Shown here in pieces: positions 45,201 through 54,431 of a stretch of 63,833 nt of DNA; within the stretch, counting starts at the first letter, position 1, and every line of letters starts with the position of its first letter. Under the pieces are notes generated by a model. That model saw only the letters and a list, made by a program, of their open reading frames with translations. It did not search any database and was not told the origin of the DNA. The DNA is taken from positions 1 to 63,833 of the forward strand of contig CALBWA010000025.1 in the NCBI GenBank assembly GCA_937969505.1. Reading direction: 5' to 3'. This DNA comes from an uncultured Erythrobacter sp. GTDB taxonomy: Bacteria; Pseudomonadota; Alphaproteobacteria; Sphingomonadales; Sphingomonadaceae. The position numbers and the translations under genes were made by a program.

Positions 45201-46481
45201 GCTGCCAGTGACCACCTGCTGCACGGTTGCGGACAAGGGAAGACGCCAGTTGTCACCATCGAACGTAGCGGTCCCGCGCTGGATCAGATTGTCGAGCGTT
45301 GTCGTGCCCGCTGTAAGCCGTTGCACGCTGAGTGTGTGGTCAATCGCCAAATCCTGGAACTCACCATCCAATTGTGCCCTCAGACGAGCTCCATCAAGCT
45401 TGACGCCATCACCAAAAACATCGGGCCGGCGCAGTTGGGCCGAAACACCAAATGCATCAAACCTGTTGTCAGCCAGATCAATCACACCCTGGCCGGAACC
45501 GGTCAGCGCTGCCAGCACCAGGTTGATCCGGCCATCCCAGATGCTGTTTTCAAACCGCCCGCGCATGGCAACAGAGACATCAGGCCCCGTCACCTCGTTG
45601 AAGAATCCGTCAATCACGCCCTGCGGCCTAACCTGGCCCAGCAGCGAATATTCACCCGCCTTGTGACCGAGACGGAAGCCGGCAAAACGCTCGCTATCCC
45701 GCTGAACCAGAACATGGCCAAGCCATTCGTTCCAGCTGCCATCACCTTCGATCCGGGCGCGATAGCCTGCATCGGCATCCAGCATACGGGCAATCATGCC
45801 ATCGGCAGGCGCATTGTAGTCGAGCGACAAATCAAACAGATCGCCATCTGGTTCGGCATCCAGCAGCAGCGCCAAACTGTCGCGCGCACCCAGTTTGCCA
45901 TTGGCAGACAGGTAAACCCGGCCGCTGCGGATGTCTGCCCTGGCGTCCAGATCAACCCGATGCGGCTCTTCCCCGGCAATGCCTGGGTTCACCGTCAGAT
46001 TGTCAATTACCAGCTCGTCGACGCGGATGTCGAAATCAGGCAGGATCGGGGCGTCAGGATCACCCGGCAGCAGTTCCGGAACACGCAACAGCGTTCCGCG
46101 CCGCGCGATCAGGGTTCGCACATCCAAGCCGGACGTCAGCCAGGCAAGCGGTTTCCAGTCGAGTTCGACCAACGGGATCGTCAGAAAGGCGCCCTGAGGA
46201 TCGGACAGCACCACATCATGCAATGTCGCCTCTCCGTACAAATCGCCATCAATCCGGCCGACTTCAAACCTGAGGCCAGATGCTGGTGCCACTTGCGCGA
46301 TCTGATCCGCAACAAATCTTTTTCCGATGGGCGAGCTGAGAAAGGCTGTTGCAAGCAATATCGGGGCCATGATGATCGCCAGAACCCAGCCGATGCGTTT
46401 GGCCCAACGCCGCTTGCGCTTGCGAGGTGCAGGATCGTCCTGAGGCTCTGCAGGGTCCGACATAGGCTCGTCCCGATTCAT
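42282..46481 (-). CDS. tamB: Translocation and assembly module protein TamB
   Basis: A 1399-residue inner-membrane-anchored periplasmic protein of the AsmA-like/DUF490 family. One membrane helix (WAKRIGWVLAIIMAPILLATA region) is followed by a long run of beta-strand repeats, and the conserved C-terminal DUF490 domain with GEARMVRGSYSFAGTRFELT, DPRVDIEAQTEKDGLTVTVD and EEEILSRLLFGGSITTLSA. TamB bridges the periplasm, works with TamA in outer-membrane protein assembly, and is implicated in phospholipid transport. The start shares one base with the tamA stop (TGATG), so translation is coupled. Alternative ATG at 46463. Confidence 0.95.
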   Translation of the reverse strand: MNRDEPMSDPAEPQDDPAPRKRKRRWAKRIGWVLAIIMAPILLATAFLSSPIGKRFVADQIAQVAPASGLRFEVGRIDGDLYGEATLHDVVLSDPQGAFLTIPLVELDWKPLAWLTSGLDVRTLIARRGTLLRVPELLPGDPDAPILPDFDIRVDELVIDNLTVNPGIAGEEPHRVDLDARADIRSGRVYLSANGKLGARDSLALLLDAEPDGDLFDLSLDYNAPADGMIARMLDADAGYRARIEGDGSWNEWLGHVLVQRDSERFAGFRLGHKAGEYSLLGQVRPQGVIDGFFNEVTGPDVSVAMRGRFENSIWDGRINLVLAALTGSGQGVIDLADNRFDAFGVSAQLRRPDVFGDGVKLDGARLRAQLDGEFQDLAIDHTLSVQRLTAGTTTLDNLIQRGTATFDGDNWRLPLSATVQQVVTGSDIIDPQLIGGTLDGTISYRDALLVSDDLRLNFPGLGARLGLRGNTTQGTYRLSGPVSAQGLALDDLGLLDAGARIDLALDSTGGWSLQSDVEARLRNVSNATVANLAGDPVVLDGNFAIGSNSPLTFTGATVDSERLQLAVSGQVVGGETSLSGTGSHVEYGDFTVDAALGTDGPNATLVFASPLPAAGLSDVRVAIAPSDDGLQIETEGGSLLGQFSGSLGLILPEEGPTRISVQDMRVWQTRIVGDIVLREAGAAGDLRLSGGGLDGTIALAPSDGGQSFAVDLDAQDARFGGETPIAIGQADIEASGFLVDGNSQVSARVTAQGLSYGSLFIGRLAGTAEIENGSGDVTAQIAGRRGSRFNLQIDADVSPERVSVLSRGRYAGQQITMPRRAVLTKQSDGGWRLGRAQFGYGGGFALVEGEFGGGDTSVGLKFDDMPIALVDIAASDLGIGGTISGVVDYSSPAGGSPSGSAKVKIDGLTRSGLVLTSRPVDLALVAELEPTRFTARAIVDEGANRLGRLQAQISGMPRQGELFARLQAGSLLAQLRYDGQADALWRLAAIEVFDLTGPIAVAADVTGTLSDPLVRGTLASDDLRVQSSLSGTDIDDVSARGTFAGSRLTITRFSGRAPNGGTIVASGTVDLSDISATRGPQIDLRAATDNARLLNANGLVATVTGPLRIVSNGVGGTIAGRLQIDRASWRLGTAADDVSLPNITTREINLPADIAPPVAPGAAWRYLIDARARSRIDVDGLGLDSEWSADIVLRGTTEDPRIGGEARMVRGSYSFAGTRFELTRGEIDFDQDLPIDPRVDIEAQTEKDGLTVTVDVRGNALEPEVTFSSNPALPEEEILSRLLFGGSITTLSATDALQLGAALASLRGGSGVDPINKLRSAIGLDRLRIVGADPALDRGTGVAVGKNLGRRFYVEIITDGRGYSATSVEYRITSWLALLASVSTVGRESAVVEISRDY

Positions 46482-48769
46482 CAGAAGGCCTGACCCAACG
46501 AGACATAGACCGCAACCGGACTGTCAAACATGGGATCGCGATTGAGCGGGATACCTACATCAACACGGATCGGGCCAAATCCGGTTTTGTACCGCACGCC
46601 CAAACCTGCTCCATACTTGATGAAGCGAAAATCCGGAGTGGACGATATCGACACGGTTCCGGCATCGAAGAAAGGCACAATCTGAAGTGCATTGTCGAAC
46701 AGTCCAGTGTCGACCCGTGCCTCAAGCGAAAATTCGACAAGGGAACGCCCCCCCGTCGGCTCGCCCAGGTCATTGCGCGGACCAACCGCTTCGAAGCCGT
46801 AACCGCGAATCGACGAACCGCCACCTGCGTACAGTCTGCGCGACGGAGCGATCTCGAAAGTTTGCGCCCCCTGGATGGTTGCAAACCGGCCCCGGGTGGC
46901 CAGCACTGTGCGCGAGCCGACCTCCTGATAGTAACTCGCATCCGCTTGAGCCCGCAGATAAAACACTTCGCTCCCATTGGAACGGGAGACTTCGGGAGAA
47001 AGGAAGCCGGTAACGCGGTATCCTTCCGTCGGATCGAGCAGCGAATCACTGGCATCGATCGTTGCCTGGCCGAAGAGTGAAGCAATCAAGAACTCCTCGC
47101 GCGGGCGCGGAATGCCGCCGACAATCCGGTTGCGTTCATCAGACCAAAGGATTTCCGACCCGACCGACCAACTGAACGGGCGCTGGAACAACAGATTGGA
47201 TAGTCTTTCGAAACTGGCGCGCAAGGCCACGGTGCGCGCTTCGACAGCTTCGGATTCAATGTCGCTGGCATAAGCATCAATCAGCAGGACCTGATCGCGC
47301 TTGCGGAAATTGTTCTTCTTGAAGCTCACGCCAAGCAGTTGTTCCTGCGTACCGACAATCCCGCGCACTTTCAGGGCACCTTCGGGCGGGAACAGATTGC
47401 GATGCTCCCAGCTGGCCTCAACCTTGACACCGTCTTCCGATCCGAACCCGATTGCGCCGGCAATGGTTCGCAATTTGGCGCGTTGCAGGCCAACATCCAG
47501 CGCCACTGTGCCAGGCTCATTACCTTGGGGAGGGGTTACCTCCCGCGCAGTGATTGTGGCAGTCGAGACTAGGCCTGTTGCGATAATTGCACGGCGCAGA
47601 TCCAGTTCCAGACTGCGTTTATAGACCTCGCCCGGATCAAACCGGGCAATCACGCCCAGGTGGCGACTGGACAGGAAATCGGGATCGCTGCTGACCACAT
47701 CGCCGAAGACATATTTGCCGCCGGGCGTGACGATCATCGTCAGATCGCCTTCTTCGCGAGCGTGATCAATCAACAATTCAGGATCATCAATACCGGCAAA
47801 GGGATAGCCGGTTTCGCCAAGCGCCACATCCAGATCGGCCCGCTCTGCTACCAGCCGATCGCTCGACAAGGGATCACCGGACACGATTTCGAAAGCAGCG
47901 CGCAAATCTTGCGCATCAGGCGCGCTCGACAGTGCGCCAAGGTCAAGCGTACCGAAAGTATAACGCTGGCCGGGGATGACGTTGAACCGGACGCGCGCCT
48001 GACCATCACTATCGCCAGCACGATCTTCCGGCGTGCCCACCGTTCGGATAATCTGGGCGTTGTAATAGCCGTAAACCCGCATCAAGCGCTGTAGCAATTC
48101 CTGGTCAGCCCGGGCGCGAGCGGACAGTTGGGCAATGTTTTCCTGGTTGTCAGCCAGTTCTTCAATTGTCGACAACGCCTTGAACCGGGACAGGAAATCG
48201 GTCCGTTCAGGAAACCCGTCGGCGTCCTCGGGAAAGCCCAGTACAAGCTGGTCATCGATCTCGACCAGGTCCAGATCGGGCCGGTCAGGCTGTCTCAGAT
48301 CGGCAAGCGCGGCAAACGGGTCATCGCCATCAGGCGTTGCAACCGGGTCAATCGGGTCGATGTCCCCCAGCGTGAAATCGTCCGGCCATTCCACACCGAT
48401 CTGCGGCAATTCCGCCATTGGCGAATCGGTATTCAGCCTCTCTCCTGCATCGGTATCGACGGGTTCAGGAGTGGGCCGTTCATCGCGCGCCCAATCCTCG
48501 GCCCCCTCCACCGCGCTGTCCGGGATAAGGTCTTCCAGCTGGTTGCTGGCAGATAGGTCCTGCGCCTGTGCGGCGACATTAGTCAACGCCAATGTCCCTG
48601 CCGCAAGCAGCACGAGCGGCCGAACTGTTAGACCTGCGCTGGTGTCAGCCAGGCTCGAACCGGGTCTGCTGGCCGTCCTTGCTGCTGCTGGATGGAACAG
48701 GGCCGCACGGCTTCGTGGCGTTCGCGATGAGAGCGCTTTGTTCTTCTTCAGTGAAACGCTGCCAACCAT
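46481..48769 (-). CDS. tamA: Outer-membrane translocation protein TamA (BamA family)
   Basis: An outer-membrane barrel protein of the Omp85 superfamily. After a signal-like stretch ([18 protein letters not shown]) there is an acidic, disordered ~90-residue region, then POTRA domains ([38 protein letters not shown]) and a C-terminal 16-strand barrel with [20 protein letters not shown] (the RGY-type motif) and [20 protein letters not shown]. It pairs with TamB. The start is unresolved: ATG 48769 overlaps bpt by 125 bases and gives a 45-residue front before the signal; GTG 48613 gives a short signal without positive charge. Total size is larger than E. coli TamA. Confidence 0.9.
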   Translation of the reverse strand: MVGSVSLKKNKALSSRTPRSRAALFHPAAARTASRPGSSLADTSAGLTVRPLVLLAAGTLALTNVAAQAQDLSASNQLEDLIPDSAVEGAEDWARDERPTPEPVDTDAGERLNTDSPMAELPQIGVEWPDDFTLGDIDPIDPVATPDGDDPFAALADLRQPDRPDLDLVEIDDQLVLGFPEDADGFPERTDFLSRFKALSTIEELADNQENIAQLSARARADQELLQRLMRVYGYYNAQIIRTVGTPEDRAGDSDGQARVRFNVIPGQRYTFGTLDLGALSSAPDAQDLRAAFEIVSGDPLSSDRLVAERADLDVALGETGYPFAGIDDPELLIDHAREEGDLTMIVTPGGKYVFGDVVSSDPDFLSSRHLGVIARFDPGEVYKRSLELDLRRAIIATGLVSTATITAREVTPPQGNEPGTVALDVGLQRAKLRTIAGAIGFGSEDGVKVEASWEHRNLFPPEGALKVRGIVGTQEQLLGVSFKKNNFRKRDQVLLIDAYASDIESEAVEARTVALRASFERLSNLLFQRPFSWSVGSEILWSDERNRIVGGIPRPREEFLIASLFGQATIDASDSLLDPTEGYRVTGFLSPEVSRSNGSEVFYLRAQADASYYQEVGSRTVLATRGRFATIQGAQTFEIAPSRRLYAGGGSSIRGYGFEAVGPRNDLGEPTGGRSLVEFSLEARVDTGLFDNALQIVPFFDAGTVSISSTPDFRFIKYGAGLGVRYKTGFGPIRVDVGIPLNRDPMFDSPVAVYVSLGQAF

Positions 48770-49478
48770 CGCGACCAAGCTTTTCCAGAGGGCGGTAACG
48801 GACCTTGTACTGCATCCGTGGCGACCCTTCCACCCAATATCCAAGATAAACAAAGGGTAATTGTTCTTCGGCGGCGCGCCGGATGTGATCGAGGATGATA
48901 TAATTTCCAAGCCCCGAACGATCCTTATAATCGGGATCGTAGAAGCTGTAGATCATTGACAGCCCGTCCCCTTGCCGGTCTGTAAGACAAGCGCCCACAA
49001 GCCGACCTGGTTCCCCATTTTCATCGGCTTCGCGATATTCGATGACGTAACTGGTTACCGGAGTATGCTCGACCATGTCGGCATAATCCATTTCGTCCAT
49101 CGCGGCCATGCCCCCTTCGGGATGACGCGCAGTCAAATATTTGAGCAGCAGATTGTATTGCTCGTCCGTAGCCCAAGGCCTGCATTCGGTCGCAATCAAA
49201 CCGCTGTTGCGTCGCAGGTTACGGCGCTGGGTCGCTGATGGTTTGAACTCGCTCGCGACAACACGCACCGAAACACAAGCCTGGCAATCGAGGCAGCTGG
49301 GCCGATAAGCCACCGTCTGGCTGCGCCGGAATCCGATCCGGCCAAGCGCTTCGTTAAGCTGGTCGGCGTTGGCGCCTTTCAACTCGGTAAAGACTTTTCG
49401 TTCCGTGCGCCCGGGAAGATACGGACAAGGCGCAGGGCTGGTTACGAAAAAACGGGGGAAGCGAATGGGCGCTGTCAC
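48645..49478 (-). CDS. bpt: Aspartate/glutamate leucyltransferase (N-end rule)
   Basis: Transfers Leu (or Arg) from tRNA to proteins with N-terminal Asp/Glu, marking them for ClpS/ClpAP. In 277 residues: [18 protein letters not shown] with the conserved N-terminal Cys, [20 protein letters not shown], and [20 protein letters not shown] plus [20 protein letters not shown] near the end. The last two are the Bpt/Ate C-terminal signature. Start GTG at 49478 has no strong RBS, but the CPY motif must be included. Its 3' end overlaps the start of tamA. Confidence 0.93.
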   Translation of the reverse strand: MTAPIRFPRFFVTSPAPCPYLPGRTERKVFTELKGANADQLNEALGRIGFRRSQTVAYRPSCLDCQACVSVRVVASEFKPSATQRRNLRRNSGLIATECRPWATDEQYNLLLKYLTARHPEGGMAAMDEMDYADMVEHTPVTSYVIEYREADENGEPGRLVGACLTDRQGDGLSMIYSFYDPDYKDRSGLGNYIILDHIRRAAEEQLPFVYLGYWVEGSPRMQYKVRYRPLEKLGRDGWQRFTEEEQSALIANATKPCGPVPSSSSKDGQQTRFEPG

Positions 49479-49657
49479 GGGTCTGTCCAGGTCCTCTCAA
49501 CTTGGAATCGCTCGCAATCGAGCGCGTTAAGTCCATGTTATGCCTGTTTGTAACCGCGGGTAAAAGTCCCTTAACCACGAAACATGGTAAATGATTGGTT
49601 ACTTTGCACATTCGACTGCGAAATGCTCTTCACGCACGACCAAATGCGCAATTTGGG

Positions 49658-50923
49658 TCAGTTAAGCTCCACCGGACTGACAGTGTAACCCTTTGTCCTT
49701 AACGTGGCGACAAGCGCATCAAGCTGCTCGCGGTCGCGTGCTTCACATTCGATATCTGTGATCAGGCCCTTGGCGGGTAGGCTGGTGAAAATGCGTTGGT
49801 GATAGATTTCAATGATATTGACATTGTGTGCATCGAATTCCCGCATGACCTTGAACAAGGCGCCGGGGCGATCCTGCAAGGTGACCCGAAGACGAGCCAG
49901 CCGCCCCTGACGCGCCAGATCACGCAGCAGCACGTTGGCCAGCAATCTGGTATCTATATTGCCGCCGCACAGCACAAGGCCGACCTTTTTCCCGGCAAAG
50001 CGCTCCTGATTGCCCAGAACCGCGGCCAAGCCGGCAGCGCCCGCTCCTTCAACCACCGTTTTTTCAATCTGCAACAGCAAGGAGACCGCATTTTCCAGCG
50101 CGCGCTCTTCCGCCAGCAATATATCATCGACCCGCTCGGCAATAATGCGCGAGGTGAACTCGCCCGGCGCCTTGACGGCAATACCCTCTGCCAAGGTGTC
50201 GCCGCCGCACGACATGTCTTGTCCTCTCATCTTGGCGTACATGGACGGGAACAAGGCTGCCTGAACGCCGATGATCTCTATATCGGGATTGATGGCTTTG
50301 GCCGCAGTCGCCATGCCCGAAATTAGCCCACCGCCACCGATCGGCGTCACCAGACAATCCAGGTCTGGTTGTTCGTCGAGCATTTCCAAAGCAACGGTGC
50401 CTTGTCCAGCTGCTACATTTGGCTGATCGAATGGGTGGATAAAGGTTAGCCCCAGTTCCTTCTCCAGTTTCAGCGCATGAGCATAGGCCTCGTCGAAGGT
50501 CTCGCCTTCCAGCACAACAGTGCCGCCGACACTTTCTGTCTGCATTACCTTAACTGTCGGCGTCGTGCGCGGCATGACAATCCGCACCGGCACGCCCAAC
50601 CGGGTGCCGTGATAGCTCAGGCCCTGCGAGTGATTGCCAGCAGAGGCTGCGATAACCCCGCGCTCGCGCTGTTCCTGCGTCAGATCAAGCAAAGCGTTGA
50701 GCGCGCCGCGCTCCTTATAGGCAGCAGTAAACTGCAGGTTCTCAAACTTAAGCCAGATTTCGCATCCGGCAATGTTCGACAATGTTTTGGAATGCATCAT
50801 CGGGGTACGCACTACGGCACCCTTGATCCGTTCGGCAGCAGCACGAATATGATCAATGGTCAGCGCCTCTAGAGCGTCCTTGCTGGTTTGCGGGTCAAAC
50901 TGGCTGCTAGCATGTTCATTCAT
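49658..50923 (-). CDS. Threonine ammonia-lyase with ACT domain
   Basis: A PLP enzyme that converts threonine to 2-oxobutyrate and ammonia; 421 residues. The PLP lysine lies in LQFTAAYKERGALNALLDL, with SAGNHSQGLSYHGTRLGVPV and TPIGGGGLISGMATAAKAI following. The C-terminal ~75 residues form one ACT domain (RVTLQDRPGALFKVMREFDA, IEIYHQRIFTS). A single ACT domain fits the alternative/biosynthetic-like IlvA family found in alphaproteobacteria rather than E. coli IlvA with its two tandem domains. ATG at 50923. Divergent from the dehydrogenase gene. Symbol left blank because biosynthetic versus catabolic role is unresolved. Confidence 0.93.
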   Translation of the reverse strand: MNEHASSQFDPQTSKDALEALTIDHIRAAAERIKGAVVRTPMMHSKTLSNIAGCEIWLKFENLQFTAAYKERGALNALLDLTQEQRERGVIAASAGNHSQGLSYHGTRLGVPVRIVMPRTTPTVKVMQTESVGGTVVLEGETFDEAYAHALKLEKELGLTFIHPFDQPNVAAGQGTVALEMLDEQPDLDCLVTPIGGGGLISGMATAAKAINPDIEIIGVQAALFPSMYAKMRGQDMSCGGDTLAEGIAVKAPGEFTSRIIAERVDDILLAEERALENAVSLLLQIEKTVVEGAGAAGLAAVLGNQERFAGKKVGLVLCGGNIDTRLLANVLLRDLARQGRLARLRVTLQDRPGALFKVMREFDAHNVNIIEIYHQRIFTSLPAKGLITDIECEARDREQLDALVATLRTKGYTVSPVELN

Positions 50924-51046
50924 GGCTGCCAGCGGTAGGGGCTTGCCCCTTGATCCGCAATCCCCGTTCGCGCACGCTCCTCGATCGATTGCCTGCGCAG
51001 CGCATAAGCCTTTGCAGCGCGACAATTATTCCTTACTCGGCAGATC

Positions 51047-51949
51047 ATGACTAGCACAATGACATTGGGCTTTATTGGCCTGGGTGTGATGGGAGGCCCC
51101 ATGGCGGGCCATCTTGCCGCCGCCGGACACACTGTGAAGGCCTATAATCGCACGATCAGGCGAGCTGACGCCTGGCTCGCGGAACAGCAGTCGAAGGGGC
51201 ACGAGGTGTCGATTACCGCCACCCCTGCGCTGGCAGCGCGCGATGCCGATATCGTCTTTGCCTGCGTTGGCAATGACGAAGATTTGCATGAGATCGCTTT
51301 AGGTGAAAACGGCGCACTAGACGCGATGACTGCAGGAACTCTGTTTGTCGACCACACGACCATTTCGGCCAAAAAAGCGCGGGAGATAGACCAGCAAGCA
51401 CGACAGCGCGGCCTCCAAGCTGTCGACGCGCCGGTGTCTGGCGGACAAGCCGGTGCCGAAAACGGAGCACTTGCGATCATGTGCGGCGGCACGCAAGAAG
51501 CCGTAGATTGCGCTCGTCCTGTCATGGATTCCTACGCCAGCAGGATCGTCCATGTTGGCGATGCAGGTGCCGGCCAAACGGCCAAGATGGCCAACCAGAT
51601 GTGCATTGCCGGGGTTTTGGGCGGCTTGTCCGAAGCTATCCGGCTGGCATCTGCCGCGGGACTGGACATGGACAAGACCTATGAAGCGATTAGCGGCGGA
51701 GCAGCACAAAGCTGGCAGATGAACAATCGGTGGCCAACCATGGCCGCTGACGAGTTTGATTTTGGCTTTGCCATTGACTGGATGCGCAAGGATCTGGGCT
51801 ATGCCCTGGAAGAGGCAAGGCAATTGGGCTTATCGACCCCAGTCACGGCCCTGGTCGACCAATTCTATGCCGAGGTGCAAGGGACCGGGGGCGGGCGCAT
51901 GGACACCAGCGCATTAATTTCACGCCTGCCCAAAGGAGGACGCACGTGA
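51047..51949 (+). CDS. NAD(P)-dependent beta-hydroxyacid dehydrogenase
   Basis: A 300-residue member of the 3-hydroxyisobutyrate dehydrogenase family. N-terminal GFIGLGVMGGPMAGHLAAAG is the family dinucleotide motif; VDAPVSGGQAGAENGALAIM is the substrate-binding motif; the catalytic Lys is in GQTAKMANQMCIAGVLGG. Substrate cannot be fixed (3-hydroxyisobutyrate, tartronate semialdehyde and others are possible). The ATG at 51047 is followed by another in-frame ATG at 51059. The stop overlaps the next gene as GTGA, so the two are coupled. Confidence 0.92.
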   Translation: MTSTMTLGFIGLGVMGGPMAGHLAAAGHTVKAYNRTIRRADAWLAEQQSKGHEVSITATPALAARDADIVFACVGNDEDLHEIALGENGALDAMTAGTLFVDHTTISAKKAREIDQQARQRGLQAVDAPVSGGQAGAENGALAIMCGGTQEAVDCARPVMDSYASRIVHVGDAGAGQTAKMANQMCIAGVLGGLSEAIRLASAAGLDMDKTYEAISGGAAQSWQMNNRWPTMAADEFDFGFAIDWMRKDLGYALEEARQLGLSTPVTALVDQFYAEVQGTGGGRMDTSALISRLPKGGRT

Positions 51950-53610
51950 TCCGTTCAATCGCAATTGCGGCCGCTTTGGCAAGCGCTGTATGCTCTCCTT
52001 CAAATGCCGTGGCCGACACTCTGGTGGAGAATGTGCAAGGCATAACGATAGACGAAGACGGTGAACTGCAGCGCTTTAGCGCACTTGTCATCGCTGATGA
52101 TGGCCGCATCCGCGAAGTGCTGGAACGGGGCGACGAGCGCCCCACCGATATCGACTTTCAGGAGGATGGCCAAGGTCGGTTCATGCTGCCCGGCATGATC
52201 GATGCGCATTTGCACGTCATGGATCTCGGGATCAGGTCACTTACGCTTGACCTGTCCGATACCAGTTCGCTGGAAGAAGCCTTGGTCAGAATTGGGGAAT
52301 TTGCCCGGGCCAATCCGGGCCGTCCTTGGATACTGGGCGGCGGCTGGAATCAGGAAAAGTGGGGTTTGGGCCGCTTTCCGACGGCGGCTGAACTGGACGC
52401 AGTGGTGCCGGACCGGCCGGTGTGGCTGGAACGAGTGGACGGCCATGCCAATTGGGCAAATTCCAATGCCATGCGCCGCGCCGGGATTGACGCCTCTGTT
52501 CAGACCCCTGAAGGCGGGCGCATCATCCGCCTGGCCGATAATCAACCCTCCGGTGTATTCATCGACACGGCCATCGGTCTTGTAGGTAAGGCAGTGCCTG
52601 CGCCCCGTCCCGAGGACCGCGACCTCGCCCTGCGGCGTGCGCAAGAAACGCTTTTTGCCAATGGCATCACTGCTGTCGCTGACATGGGTACCACGATCGA
52701 AGATTGGCAAACATTTCGCCGCGCGGGCGATAATGGCACTCTGAAGCTGCGCATCATGGCCTATGCCCGAAGTGTCGCAGCTATGGAGTTGATTGCTGGC
52801 CCGGGCCCCACACCTTGGCTTTATGACGATCGCCTACGGCTCAACGGGATAAAGCTCTATCTTGACGGTGCGCTGGGTTCACGTGGCGCGACGCTGAAGC
52901 AACCTTATGCGGATGAACCGGGACATCGTGGAATTGCAATCACTTCGCCAGCTCAATTGCGCAATCTGATGAGCCGGGCTGCGCTTGATGACTTTCAGGT
53001 GGCGGTGCATGCAATTGGTGATGCGGCCAATGCCGACCTTCTCAATGCGATTGAGGAATTGAGCGAATCCTACACCGGCGATCGGCGCTGGCGCGTGGAA
53101 CATGCACAAATCGTGGACCCAGCAGACATTGCCCGGTTCGGAGAATTCGGCATCATTGCCTCCATGCAGCCGCTTCACCAGGCATCGGACAGATTGATGG
53201 CCGAGGCACGCCTTGGTCCAGACCGCCTTAATGGCGCTTACGCCTGGCGCAGCATAGCCAAGGCCGGCGCGAAATTGGCATTTGGTTCCGACGCCCCTGT
53301 CGAACCCGCCGACGCCTTCGCCGGTTTTGCCGCAGCGATCAGCCGCACCGATGGCAATGGACAACCCTTTGGAGGCTGGCTGCCGCAAGAAACGATCACA
53401 CGCGAAGAGGCTTTGCGAGCTTTCACCAGCAATGCAGCATTTGCCGGATTTGCAGAGGGGCGCTTTGGCCGGCTGGTCGCAGGAGAACGAGCCGATTTTA
53501 TTCTCGTAGATCGCGATCCGTTCCTATCGTCACCGCAGGATACTCGCATCATTTCAGTCCTGGAGACGTGGATTGGAGGCGAAAGAGTCTACAAAAAAAT
53601 CGCCAGATGA
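51946..53610 (+). CDS. Exported amidohydrolase (YtcJ-like)
   Basis: A 554-residue metal-dependent hydrolase with a signal peptide (MIRSIAIAAALASAVCSPSN, cleavage near AVADT). Amidohydrolase motifs: MIDAHLHVMDLG (first metal pair), AVHAIGDAANADLLNAIEEL, VEHAQIVDPADIARF and FGSDAPVEPADAFAGFAAAI (metal Asp). The GTG at 51946 has AAGGAGG nearby and overlaps the dehydrogenase stop (GTGA). YtcJ-like enzymes are often periplasmic and of unknown substrate; amide or imide hydrolysis is inferred from the superfamily. The pair with the dehydrogenase may form a small catabolic unit, unproven. Confidence 0.92.
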   Translation: MIRSIAIAAALASAVCSPSNAVADTLVENVQGITIDEDGELQRFSALVIADDGRIREVLERGDERPTDIDFQEDGQGRFMLPGMIDAHLHVMDLGIRSLTLDLSDTSSLEEALVRIGEFARANPGRPWILGGGWNQEKWGLGRFPTAAELDAVVPDRPVWLERVDGHANWANSNAMRRAGIDASVQTPEGGRIIRLADNQPSGVFIDTAIGLVGKAVPAPRPEDRDLALRRAQETLFANGITAVADMGTTIEDWQTFRRAGDNGTLKLRIMAYARSVAAMELIAGPGPTPWLYDDRLRLNGIKLYLDGALGSRGATLKQPYADEPGHRGIAITSPAQLRNLMSRAALDDFQVAVHAIGDAANADLLNAIEELSESYTGDRRWRVEHAQIVDPADIARFGEFGIIASMQPLHQASDRLMAEARLGPDRLNGAYAWRSIAKAGAKLAFGSDAPVEPADAFAGFAAAISRTDGNGQPFGGWLPQETITREEALRAFTSNAAFAGFAEGRFGRLVAGERADFILVDRDPFLSSPQDTRIISVLETWIGGERVYKKIAR

Positions 53611-54061
53611 TAAGTCTGGAAATAAGCGGGAAACACGTGTGATGGCCAAAATCGACATGCAGACGGCGGCAAAGTGGGGTCGCACGTACTTGAAGCGGTG
53701 TGGCATTTACGCCTCGTAAAGACAAATACTGCTATAAGTGCGCTCAATCGAGGGATCGGGGCCTTGCCTTTGCGGCAGGTGCAGTGCAATTTACGAAGCA
53801 ACAGATGAGCGCAATAAACGTCATCTTATAATAATGGTCGTGTGGTGCAATGCTGGATTATGGTGGGCTGTCAGGCAGGAATGGCAGCTGGTTCAGCTTT
53901 TGTTGCACTGCGGCAATTATGTCACATAATCATAAGGCTCTGACAAGAAACACTAAATTGTTCGCGTCATAGCATTGAGGAATAAGATGGGGGGTTGCCA
54001 GCAATGGCAGGCTCGCTTAAATGGTCAGGTAACGAGTGTTAGAGCTCCAAGGAGACAATTG
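53611..54061. other. Long AT-richer intergenic leader
   Basis: A 451-base gap with no supported gene; small ORFs in it lack an RBS or coding-like composition. By eye it is richer in A and T than its neighbours, particularly 53800-53960. A promoter-like pair TTGCAC (53903-53908) and CATAAT (53925-53930), 16 bases apart, could drive the downstream small protein and would give a leader of about 125 bases. A small RNA cannot be excluded. Confidence 0.5.
53903..53930 (+). promoter_or_regulatory. Candidate promoter for the 70-residue protein
   Basis: TTGCAC and CATAAT separated by 16 bases resemble -35 and -10 elements. The downstream gene has a strong RBS and terminator, which fits a dedicated single-gene unit. 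There is no experimental or comparative support. Confidence 0.35.
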
Positions 54062-54274
54062 ATGAAGATTCGTGATTTCGCAGCTGCAACCGCAGCACTT
54101 ACTCTGGCAGTATCGCCAGTCGTCGCTCAGGCTGCAGACCGCACGTCGGCACCTGTTAAGGGCGAGAGCGAGTTTGGCTCAGGCCTTCTGATCGCAATTT
54201 TGGCTGCTGCTGCCATTATCGGTGGCATCATCATCGCTGCTGACGGCGGCGATGACGATCCAGTCAGCGCCTAA
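54062..54274 (+). CDS. 70-residue secreted/membrane small protein, DDDPVSA tail
   Basis: A small protein of unknown function. The N-terminus is a signal peptide (MKIRDFAAATAALTLAVSPV) with likely cleavage after AQAA. The mature part is very short: a charged stretch, one hydrophobic helix (GLLIAILAAAAIIGGIIIAA), then the acidic end DGGDDDPVSA. AAGGAGA precedes the ATG at 54062 and a strong terminator follows the stop by about 25 bases. It stands alone between an amidohydrolase gene and tatC. I recall similar short proteins ending in DD-P-VS in Sphingomonadales, but could not check this. Confidence 0.8.
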   Translation: MKIRDFAAATAALTLAVSPVVAQAADRTSAPVKGESEFGSGLLIAILAAAAIIGGIIIAADGGDDDPVSA

Positions 54275-54297
54275 TCGATTAATCGATTGAGAATTAA

Positions 54298-54327
54298 ACG
54301 GGGTCCGGTTGCCGGGCCCCGTTTTTT
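54298..54327 (+). terminator. Rho-independent terminator after the 70-residue gene
   Basis: ACGGGGTCCGG (54298-54308) pairs with CCGGGCCCCGT (54312-54322) around TTG, with one T-G pair, and TTTTT follows. Eleven paired positions make this the strongest hairpin in the window. Confidence 0.92.
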
Positions 54328-54431
54328 CTTGCGTCCTGCTTGTTCGTACGTCCTGCTTGGGTATTGAACAGACTCAGAGGCGCGGGCTGCGCTGCTCCAT
54401 GGCAGCTACTTATCAACTCGGCCAATCCGCA

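Noticed and set aside
43557..46493. 978-codon open frame antisense to tamB on the plus strand
   Set aside because: It mirrors tamB in a high-GC gene where stop codons are rare on the other strand. The translation has no domain-like segments and no RBS, while tamB has clear DUF490 motifs.
53738..53929. 63-codon frame in the leader of the small membrane-protein gene
   Set aside because: It starts at GTG with no RBS and has no membrane or domain pattern I trust; the region looks non-coding.
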